Origin: Actinomycetes bacterium
GTDB lineage: Bacteria > Actinomycetota > Acidimicrobiia > IMCC26256 > JANYLB01
Direction of reading: 5' to 3'
Length of the DNA stretch: 64,000 nucleotides
Assembly (NCBI GenBank): GCA_025363815.1
Contig: JANYLB010000052.1
Coordinates: forward strand, 1 to 64,000
This document shows positions 49,359-56,178 of this stretch, piece after piece (within the stretch, counting starts at the first letter, position 1; each line of letters begins with the position of its first letter). The notes under the pieces are model-generated. The model did not search any database. It was not told the DNA's origin and saw only the letters and a program-made list of their open reading frames with translations. Made by a program: the position numbers and the translations under genes.

Positions 49359-50165
49359 TCAGCCGCGCCGCGCTCGGGTTTTGTGCTTCGACCGCTTGGA
49401 GCCATTGCGGCTCGGTCCGATGGTGACGGGGACCTGCTTGGCCTGCGCCGGATGCACAACCGTCGGAGGGGCGCCGGGCTCCATCCTGGTGTCAAGGTAG
49501 GCAGCGACCTCTTCGAAGAGATTGTCGCCCAGCATCTTGCGTAGCTCCGGCTCGAGACTGCGGTAGACGGGACGCGCGTTCACGAACGCCTCCGGAGCTT
49601 CGGTACACCACCAGCCGAAGTCTTCGCCACCGTCTCCCCATCCGTCACGGGCGAACTCGGTGAGACGGGTGAACTCCCCGCCTTCGTCGTCGGTGATCGG
49701 GATCCGCCGGATCGGAAGCTGCCAGCAGACCTCGGGCTTGGTGTCGGAGTGATGGAGATCATGGTTCGTCGCGTGGAGATGGAACGCGCAGCCGGGTCCA
49801 CCGGCGAAGCCCGGCCGGTTCAAGAATATGCACGCATCCTCGTGGAGGCGGGTGCGCCACTCCTTCTTTCCGACCTTCGCGTAGACGCCGCGCTTTGCGC
49901 CGACATCACGGAACTGCCACTCGTCGGCGTCGAGCTTCTCGGCCCATCGGACGGTGGCGTCACGGTCGGCCTTGTCCGAGAAGTGTGCCCCATAGGAACA
50001 GCAGCCCTGGACCAGCTCCGGGGTCGGCGCGGTCAAGACACCTTCACAGCCGTTCCCGAAGATGCAGTCCCACCGTGAGGTGAAGAAGGTCACATCGACC
50101 AGCATCGGGCGCTCGGGGTCGGCTGGATCGGTGAACGTCACCCACTCGCGGGTGGGTCCGGTCAT
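49359..50165 (-). CDS. Cys-rich metal-binding protein, YkgJ/DUF3109-like
   Basis: The 268-residue protein carries Cys clusters in DCIFGNGCEGVLT, VQGCCSYGAHF, DACIFLNRPGFAGGPGCAFH and EVCWQLP. These six to eight Cys suggest a zinc or Fe-S site of the YkgJ/DUF3109 kind. The His-rich FHLHATNHDLHHSD sits beside them. The C-terminus is Lys/Arg-rich (SRNGSKRSKHKTRARRG). A good ORF start is at 50165, and it directly precedes the DinB-like gene. The function is not known; an oxidoreductase or metal carrier is possible. Confidence 0.6.
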   Translation of the reverse strand: MTGPTREWVTFTDPADPERPMLVDVTFFTSRWDCIFGNGCEGVLTAPTPELVQGCCSYGAHFSDKADRDATVRWAEKLDADEWQFRDVGAKRGVYAKVGKKEWRTRLHEDACIFLNRPGFAGGPGCAFHLHATNHDLHHSDTKPEVCWQLPIRRIPITDDEGGEFTRLTEFARDGWGDGGEDFGWWCTEAPEAFVNARPVYRSLEPELRKMLGDNLFEEVAAYLDTRMEPGAPPTVVHPAQAKQVPVTIGPSRNGSKRSKHKTRARRG

Positions 50166-50244
50166 CGGCGCTCCTGGTTCCTCGTAGGTCGGGTTCTCGG
50201 GCGCGGAGCGTAACCCGCAGGCCCTGTGCGGTCGCGCCTCGTCG

Positions 50245-50250
50245 TAGGCT
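50245..50250 (+). promoter_or_regulatory. -10 box of glcD, upstream of a non-ATG start
   Basis: TAGGCT, seven bases (TCGCGAC), then ATC 50258 (ATT follows at 50261). The seven-base distance fits the leaderless starts elsewhere, but there is no ATG, GTG or TTG here. Confidence 0.45.
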
Positions 50251-50257
50251 TCGCGAC

Positions 50258-51691
50258 ATCATTGATTCGTCGATCGCCGCACTCCTCCGCGATCTCGCGG
50301 TTGCGCTCGGGCCCGATCGCGCGCGGGCTGAGCCACTCGAGCTAGCGCTCTACGCCCGTGACGCCGGGACCGGACGCGGGCGGGCCGCAGCAGTGTGCTT
50401 CCCCCGCTCGACCGAGGAGGTCGCGGCGGCGGTTCGGATCGCGGCCCTTCACGATCGCGCCTTTGTAGTCCGTGGGAGTGGGACCGGACTCGCCGGGGGA
50501 GCCACCCCGCTCGCCGACCCTCTCGTCATCGTGATGACTCAAATGAACAGGATCCTCGACATCGATCCGGTCGAACAGGTGGCGTGGGTCGAACCGGGAG
50601 TGTTGAACCTCGACCTGAGTCGGGCGGTCGCGCCTCTCGGCCTGCACTATGCACCCGATCCTTCCTCGCAACATGCCTGTTCCATTGGCGGCAACGTCGC
50701 CACCAACGCGGGTGGTCCTCATTGCCTCGCCAGCGGTGTGACCTCGGCCCACGTGCGCGCGCTCGAGGTCGTCCTGGCCGACGGCTCCATCGCCGATCTC
50801 GGGGGACTGATTCCCGATGCCCCCGGCTACGACCTTCGCGGCGTGTTCGTGGGGAGCGAGGGCACGATGGGCATCGCCACCGCGATCGCGGTGCACCTGA
50901 CATCGAACCCACCTGCGGTCCGAACGCTCCTGCTCGACTTCACTTCAGTCGAGGCCGCGGCCGCGGCTGTCAGCGGGATCATCGCCTCGGGGATCCTTCC
51001 GGCTGCGCTCGAGATGATGGACGCGCAGATCACGCGAGCGGTCGAGGACTTCGTTGGCGCGGGCTTCCCCCGCGACGCCGCCGCGGTGCTACTCGTCGAG
51101 CTCGACGGGCTCCCGGCCGGCGTTGCGGCCGACGTCGCTGCCGTGGAGCGTGTCGGCCTCGCCGAAGGCGCCCGAACTGTGCGGGTCGCGGCCGACGACA
51201 CAGAGCGTGAGCTTCTCTGGAAGGGTCGCAAGTCGGCCTTCGGAGCGATCGCGCGCATCGCGCCCGACTATTACCTGCACGACGCGGTCGTGCCCCGCTC
51301 GCGCCTCGTCGAGGTGCTCCATCGGGTATACGAGATCGCGGCCGAGCAGCGGCTCACCGTGATGAACGTGTTTCACGCCGGCGACGGGAACCTCCACCCG
51401 CTCATCGTGTTCGACGCGCGGGAGCCGGGGATCTGGCCTCGTGTCCACGATGCCGGTGACGCGATCCTGCGGGCGTGTGTCGACGCCGGAGGGGTGCTCT
51501 CCGGCGAGCATGGCATCGGCATCGAAAAACGCGACTTCATGCCGTTGATATTCAATCCTGACGATCTCGACGCCCAGGCGAAGGTGCGAGACTCGTTCGA
51601 CCCGTCGGGTCGCGCCAACCCCGACAAGGTCCTCCCCGCGGGCAGTCGATGTGGCGAGGCGCAACGGATCCCGGAGGGCGCGTGGATCTGA
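50258..51691 (+). CDS. glcD: Glycolate oxidase FAD subunit GlcD
   Basis: The protein (477 residues from codon 50258) is the FAD-binding oxidase subunit of glycolate oxidase, which makes glyoxylate. FAD_binding_4 features are VRGSGTGLAGGATPLAD, then GGNVATNAGGPHCLASGVTSA and GSEGTMGIATAIAVHL, and the C-terminal FAD-oxidase part ends with VSGEHGIGIEK-like LSGEHGIGIEKRDFMP. The frame has no ATG/GTG/TTG upstream of GTG 50393, which would lose about 45 N-terminal residues conserved in the family, so ATC 50258 or ATT 50261 is the probable start. It leads glcE and glcF. Confidence 0.82.
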   Translation: MIDSSIAALLRDLAVALGPDRARAEPLELALYARDAGTGRGRAAAVCFPRSTEEVAAAVRIAALHDRAFVVRGSGTGLAGGATPLADPLVIVMTQMNRILDIDPVEQVAWVEPGVLNLDLSRAVAPLGLHYAPDPSSQHACSIGGNVATNAGGPHCLASGVTSAHVRALEVVLADGSIADLGGLIPDAPGYDLRGVFVGSEGTMGIATAIAVHLTSNPPAVRTLLLDFTSVEAAAAAVSGIIASGILPAALEMMDAQITRAVEDFVGAGFPRDAAAVLLVELDGLPAGVAADVAAVERVGLAEGARTVRVAADDTERELLWKGRKSAFGAIARIAPDYYLHDAVVPRSRLVEVLHRVYEIAAEQRLTVMNVFHAGDGNLHPLIVFDAREPGIWPRVHDAGDAILRACVDAGGVLSGEHGIGIEKRDFMPLIFNPDDLDAQAKVRDSFDPSGRANPDKVLPAGSRCGEAQRIPEGAWI

Positions 51692-52707
51692 CCGACGCGC
51701 TCCAGTCGCTGGCCGAAACCGTCGCCGCCGCCACGGGGCCGGTCGTGGGGGTGGGGTCGCGCACGCAGTTCGACGCCGGCAATCCGGTCCCGACCGACGC
51801 GATCGCAATCGCGGCACCGTGCGGCATCGTGGGTTTCGAGCCGACCGATCTCACGGTGACCCTTGGAGCCGGCACCACCTGTGCGGAGCTGGATGCAGTC
51901 CTCGCAGAAGCCGGCCAGGAGGTCGCGCTCGATCCGGCGGACCCGGCCGCCACTGTCGGCGGAGTACTCGCCGTAGGCATCTCGGGCCGGCGCCGGCTTC
52001 GGAACGGCCCTGTACGCGACGCCGTGCTCGAGGTCCGCTTCGCTACTGCAGATGGCCGAGTGGTGAAAGGCGGTGGACCCACGGTCAAGAACGTCAGCGG
52101 CTACGACCTTCCCAGGCTTCTCGTGGGTTCTTTCGGGACGCTCGGCCTGCTCGGCCAGGTCACGCTTCGGGCCCGCGCCCGTCCGGCGCGGACCCAATGG
52201 GGCGCCCGCAGCGGCGCGCCCGGTGCCGTTCTCGCTTCACTCGTACAACCGTCAGCCGTGTTGTGGGGGGGGACCATCACCACGGTGCTCTTGGAAGGTC
52301 ACCCCGACGATGTCGACCGCGAGCTGCGAGCGGGCGGCCTCGAGTGCGTCTCCGGCCCGGCACCGTTCCCACAAGGGCCGCACCGCGGCCGGATCTCGGT
52401 GAGACCGAGTGCGATCGAAGACCTCGGCCCGGTCCTCGACGCGACCGGTTGCCGGTGGCTCGCGGAAGCCGGAGTGGGGACGGTACACGTGGCCGCGGAC
52501 TCTCCCGATGCGCTCGCCGCAGCGCGAGCCGCAGCCTGCTCGGCCGGCGGATGGTTGCTGCGCGAAGCCGGCGCACCCGAGCTCGACGGCTTCGGCATCG
52601 AGCTCCCCAACGTCGCGATCATGCGTCGACTCAAAGACGCGTTTGATCCCGAGGGCAAGCTAGCCCCGGGTCGGCTCCCGCTGATATCCGCGACGGCATC
52701 GCGATGA
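51682..52707 (+). CDS. glcE: Glycolate oxidase FAD-binding subunit GlcE
   Basis: The 341-residue protein is a second FAD_binding_4 subunit (GlcE), with VVGVGSRTQFDAGNPV, then ALDPADPAATVGGVLAVGIS, GRVVKGGGPTVKNVSGYDLP and RLLVGSFGTLGLLGQVTLRA. It lacks the C-terminal oxidase domain, as is usual for GlcE. The start GTG 51682 overlaps the glcD stop by ten bases. Its stop overlaps glcF by ATGA. Together these form the glycolate oxidase membrane-associated complex. Confidence 0.87.
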   Translation: MDLTDALQSLAETVAAATGPVVGVGSRTQFDAGNPVPTDAIAIAAPCGIVGFEPTDLTVTLGAGTTCAELDAVLAEAGQEVALDPADPAATVGGVLAVGISGRRRLRNGPVRDAVLEVRFATADGRVVKGGGPTVKNVSGYDLPRLLVGSFGTLGLLGQVTLRARARPARTQWGARSGAPGAVLASLVQPSAVLWGGTITTVLLEGHPDDVDRELRAGGLECVSGPAPFPQGPHRGRISVRPSAIEDLGPVLDATGCRWLAEAGVGTVHVAADSPDALAAARAAACSAGGWLLREAGAPELDGFGIELPNVAIMRRLKDAFDPEGKLAPGRLPLISATASR

Positions 52708-53885
52708 CGCTGCATCTCGATGACGACGAGCTCGTGGCGTGCGTGGCGTGCGGGCTCTGCCTCCCGCACTGCCCGACCTATCGCGTCACCGGCCTCGAGA
52801 TCGCCTCGCCTCGCGGCCGGATCGCGGCCATGCGCTCGGTGCAGTACGACGACGCCCCAATCGACGCCGCGTTCGTGGGCGCGATGGAGGAGTGCGTCCA
52901 ATGCCGTGGGTGCGAGGCCGCCTGCCCATCGGGTGTGGCGTTCGGTCACCTGATGGAGGAGACCCGGGCTGTGCTCCACGACACGCCCGGCGCCCGACCG
53001 CGGTTGGGTCAGCGCGCCGTCGAGTGGCTTGGATACCGGATCGTCCTGCCGAACCGGGTGCTCCTCCGGATGCTCACCTGGCTCATCTGGCTCGCGCAAC
53101 GATTGGGGCTCGTGCCGGGTCGGTTCGGCCTCCCGAAGTTGGCGGCAAGGGACTTGACCATCCGTCTCGATTCCGATCCCGACCCGGAAGCGTTTCTTTT
53201 CACCGGCTGCGTGATGGACGCTTGGCAGCGCGCCGTTCACCGTTCGGCGCTCGCGGTGATGCGTTCGACCGGAGCGCGGGTCGCTCCATCGCCCAATGGT
53301 GGCGCGACCTGTTGCGGGGGGCTGCACACCCATTCCGGACGCCTCGATGAAGCCCGCGCGCTCGCTCGTCGGGTGATCGCATCGATGCCCGGTGACGTTG
53401 ACATCGTCGTCGACAGCGCCGGGTGCGGCGCGGCCATGAAGGACTACGGCCGCCTCCTCGGCACGGTCGAGAGCGAAGCGTTCTCCGCCCGCGTGAGCGA
53501 CTTCTCGGAGTGGGTCGTCGAGCGCGGCCTCCCCGAGCTCCGCACCACGGGGAGATCGGTCGTGATCCAGGACCCGTGCCACCTTCGCCACGTTCAGCAC
53601 GCGCAGGGACCGGTCCACCAGGCACTCGCGCTTGCCTACGACATCTCAACCACGGCCGATGACGGGTTGTGCTGCGGAGCCGGAGGCGCATACGCCGTGT
53701 ACCAGCTCCAGCTGGCGGCCGCGATCCGGACTCGGAAGGCGGAGGCAATCCGCAACGCGTCGCCCATGGCGACGGCTACGGTGCTGGTCGCTTCGGCGAA
53801 CCCGGGCTGCGCCATGCATCTCGGCGCTGTTGCCGGTCTCGACGTGCGTCACCCTGCCGAACTGATCGAGGAGGCCCTCCCGTGA
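52704..53885 (+). CDS. glcF: Glycolate oxidase iron-sulfur subunit GlcF
   Basis: The 393-residue protein has two [4Fe-4S] ferredoxin motifs, CVACGLCLPHCPTYR (about 13-27) and CVQCRGCEAACPSG. Two CCG-type (heterodisulfide-reductase-like) domains follow, with NGGATCCGGLHTHSG and DPCHLRHVQ... GLCCGAGGAYAVYQ. It passes electrons from the GlcD/GlcE flavins to the quinone pool or another acceptor. ATGA overlap with glcE fixes the start. The following 68-residue gene overlaps its stop by GTGA. Confidence 0.9.
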   Translation: MTLHLDDDELVACVACGLCLPHCPTYRVTGLEIASPRGRIAAMRSVQYDDAPIDAAFVGAMEECVQCRGCEAACPSGVAFGHLMEETRAVLHDTPGARPRLGQRAVEWLGYRIVLPNRVLLRMLTWLIWLAQRLGLVPGRFGLPKLAARDLTIRLDSDPDPEAFLFTGCVMDAWQRAVHRSALAVMRSTGARVAPSPNGGATCCGGLHTHSGRLDEARALARRVIASMPGDVDIVVDSAGCGAAMKDYGRLLGTVESEAFSARVSDFSEWVVERGLPELRTTGRSVVIQDPCHLRHVQHAQGPVHQALALAYDISTTADDGLCCGAGGAYAVYQLQLAAAIRTRKAEAIRNASPMATATVLVASANPGCAMHLGAVAGLDVRHPAELIEEALP

Positions 53886-54088
53886 GTGGATCATCCGAGA
53901 GCGCCTACGCCGATCTGGTATCGAGCCTGCGCAACATCGAGGAGCAGCTACGCGATCTCGCGTACGACGCCCTGCGCGCCGCCGCGTCGGGCGACGCGCA
54001 AGCCGGCGCCGCGGAGAAGCGGGTACTGAAGGCGCGACGCGCGATCGAACGCGCGATCCACGCCCTCGAGCCCGGCCGCTCCAGCTGA
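53882..54088 (+). CDS. Small helical protein after glcF
   Basis: The 68-residue product is almost entirely helical: SAYADLVSSLRNIEEQLRDL and KRVLKARRAIERAIHALEPG. The heptad-like Leu/Ile spacing suggests a coiled coil or a two-helix bundle. GTG 53882 overlaps the glcF stop by four bases, so it is translated with glcDEF. I know no family. It may be an assembly or regulatory subunit of glycolate oxidase, which is inference only. Confidence 0.55.
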   Translation: MSGSSESAYADLVSSLRNIEEQLRDLAYDALRAAASGDAQAGAAEKRVLKARRAIERAIHALEPGRSS

Positions 54089-54118
54089 CGCCGAGAGCGG
54101 AGCGCGCCAACCAGGCTC

Positions 54119-55177
54119 TCAGCGGCCATTCAGGCGGTTGATCAACTCGCGGATGCGAGCCCAGTTCTTGCGGTCGAACCGGAAGGCGATGCGTTCGAGC
54201 TCGACGTGATCATCATCGGTGATCTCGGCGGGTGTGGGCCCGATCTTCTCGATCTCACCGCGTACGACGATGTCGGCGAAGTCGCGGTTGAGGCCCCCCA
54301 GCTCGGCTCCGTCGGGCGCATGCAGCATGCGCAGCACGAGGGTCCCTTCGACGAAGCGCAGTGACCGGTAATTCTCGTAGAAGCCGATGATCTCGTCGAC
54401 CGCGGTCTCGACGTCGTCGGTGATTCGGACCAACGCGAGATCGCGCTCGGAGATGTAGCCCCGTTCCAGCAGTTCGGCCTCGGCAAAGCTCTTCCAACCC
54501 GACCAGTAGGTACCGCCGGGCACATCGAGCAATACGATCGGGGCGGGTTGCGCCTTGCCGGTCTGGATGAGGGTGAGCAGCTCAAACGCTTCGTCGAGAG
54601 TGCCGAAGCCACCGGGAAGGAGCGCGAAGCCATCGGATTCCTTGATGAACGCGAGCTTTCGGGTGAAGAAGTAGCGGAAGTTGATGAGCTTCGGATCGTC
54701 GGCGCTGAACGCGGCCGTCGCCGCCTCGAACGGTAGGCGGATGCCCACGCCGAAAGAGTTCTCGGCCCCGGCACCTTCGATGCCTGCGGCCATGATTCCC
54801 GGCCCGGCCCCTGTGATCACCATCCAGTCGTGTGCGGTCAGCGCAGTGGCGAGGCGGCGGGTCTGGTCGTAGAGCGGATCGTCGGGCTCGGTGCGGGCCG
54901 AGCCGAAGATCGAAATCTTGAACGCGTCCCGGTAGGGCGCGAACACGTGGAACGTGTGCCGCATCTCTTTCAGTGCCGCATTCGCAACCTTGAGATCGCC
55001 GCGCGAGGCGTGGTCTCGGGCCAGGCGCAGCGATGTGACCAGCAACTCGGAGATGAGGTCAGCGTTCTCGCCGGCGCCGACCTGCTCGACGAGCGTGGCG
55101 ACCGTGGTGTCGAGATCAGGATCACCGGTCCGGTAACGCGCTTGACGAGAGTTTCGCCGCCGGCCTTGCGGACTCAT
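54119..55177 (-). CDS. LOG-family (TIGR00730) Rossmann-fold phosphoribohydrolase
   Basis: The 352-residue protein is a Lonely Guy/TIGR00730 family protein, many of which hydrolyse nucleoside 5'-monophosphates such as cytokinin ribotides. The P-loop-like motif is ISIFGSARTEPDDPLY, then MVITGAGPGIMAAGIEGAGA (substrate-binding), and LLPGGFGTLDEAFELLTLIQ, containing the conserved PGGxGTxxE. The N-terminal 85 residues are a longer extension than in typical LOG proteins. It overlaps the pfkB gene by ATGA and is last in the fbiC-pfkB-LOG operon, which suggests nucleotide salvage. Confidence 0.85.
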   Translation of the reverse strand: MSPQGRRRNSRQARYRTGDPDLDTTVATLVEQVGAGENADLISELLVTSLRLARDHASRGDLKVANAALKEMRHTFHVFAPYRDAFKISIFGSARTEPDDPLYDQTRRLATALTAHDWMVITGAGPGIMAAGIEGAGAENSFGVGIRLPFEAATAAFSADDPKLINFRYFFTRKLAFIKESDGFALLPGGFGTLDEAFELLTLIQTGKAQPAPIVLLDVPGGTYWSGWKSFAEAELLERGYISERDLALVRITDDVETAVDEIIGFYENYRSLRFVEGTLVLRMLHAPDGAELGGLNRDFADIVVRGEIEKIGPTPAEITDDDHVELERIAFRFDRKNWARIRELINRLNGR

Positions 55178-56178
55178 CCTAGAAATTGTGAGGCGAGATC
55201 AGCGAGACTGACCTCAGACCGAGCCCCGAGGTGGGAGATGACCTCAGCCGCAGCGAGTCCACCGAGCTTTCCGGCCGTGACGCAGTCGTAACCGCGCGCC
55301 AGCGCGTACAGGAACCCCGCGGCGTAGAGATCGCCGGCTCCCGTGGTGTCGACGACCCGGTCGACCGGATGGGCAGCCACCTCGTAGACGTCGTCGCCGG
55401 CAACGACCACCGAACCCCGCGCTCCCCGTGTAACCGCCGCGATCTCGCAGTGGTTCCGCACCTTCTGAACCGCGGTGTCGAACTCGTCGACCTCATAGAG
55501 CGAACAGATCTCGATCTCGTTGGCGAACAAGACGTCGACGTCGCCCGCGATGAGATCAAGGAAGTCGACCCGGTGGCGTTCCACACAGAAGGGATCCGAC
55601 AGCGACAAGGCCACTTTGCGGCCGGACTCATGGGCCCGTGCCGCCGCGGTGCGGAACGCCTCTTTCGCCGTCGGCTGATCCCAGAGATAGCCCTCGAGAT
55701 ACGTGAACTGGGCGTTGTCGATGAGATCAACGGGGACATCATCCGGGGAGAGGTCGCTCGCGACGCCGAGGAATGTGCACATCGTGCGCTCTGCATCGGG
55801 GGTGACGATGACGAGGCAGCGACCGGTCGGGCCGTCACTCTTCGCCCGGGCGCCGTCGAACGCGATACCGAGTGCCGCGAGATCGTGGGTGAAGACCTGC
55901 CCGAATTGGTCGTCGCCGATTCTCCCGACGAACGCGGCGCGTCCTCCAAAGGACGCGACCCCCGATGCAGTGTTAGCTGCCGATCCCCCTGATGCCTCGA
56001 CTCCGGGGCTCAGCGCGGCATAGATCGAATCGGAGAGGTCACGGTCAACCATCACCATCGTGCCCTTGACCAGGTCGAGCAGGCCGAGAAGCTCGTCGTT
56101 CTCGTTGCTGAGCACGTCGACCAGGGCATTGCCGACGGCGACGAGGTCGTAGCTGGTGTCGGTGCCGGTGGTGGTCAC
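55174..56178 (-). CDS. PfkB-family sugar/nucleoside kinase (adenosine kinase-like)
   Basis: The 334-residue ribokinase-fold kinase has ALVDVLSNENDELL at the N-terminus, GGSAANTASGVASFGG (substrate GG motif), then GYLWDQPTAKEAFRTAA and the catalytic DTTGAGDLYAAGFLYALA (Asp base, anion hole). It resembles bacterial adenosine kinases and 2-keto-3-deoxygluconate-type kinases; the exact sugar or nucleoside is unclear. The GTG overlaps the fbiC stop by four bases and its stop overlaps the LOG gene, so the three are translationally coupled. Confidence 0.86.
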   Translation of the reverse strand: MTTTGTDTSYDLVAVGNALVDVLSNENDELLGLLDLVKGTMVMVDRDLSDSIYAALSPGVEASGGSAANTASGVASFGGRAAFVGRIGDDQFGQVFTHDLAALGIAFDGARAKSDGPTGRCLVIVTPDAERTMCTFLGVASDLSPDDVPVDLIDNAQFTYLEGYLWDQPTAKEAFRTAAARAHESGRKVALSLSDPFCVERHRVDFLDLIAGDVDVLFANEIEICSLYEVDEFDTAVQKVRNHCEIAAVTRGARGSVVVAGDDVYEVAAHPVDRVVDTTGAGDLYAAGFLYALARGYDCVTAGKLGGLAAAEVISHLGARSEVSLADLASQFLG

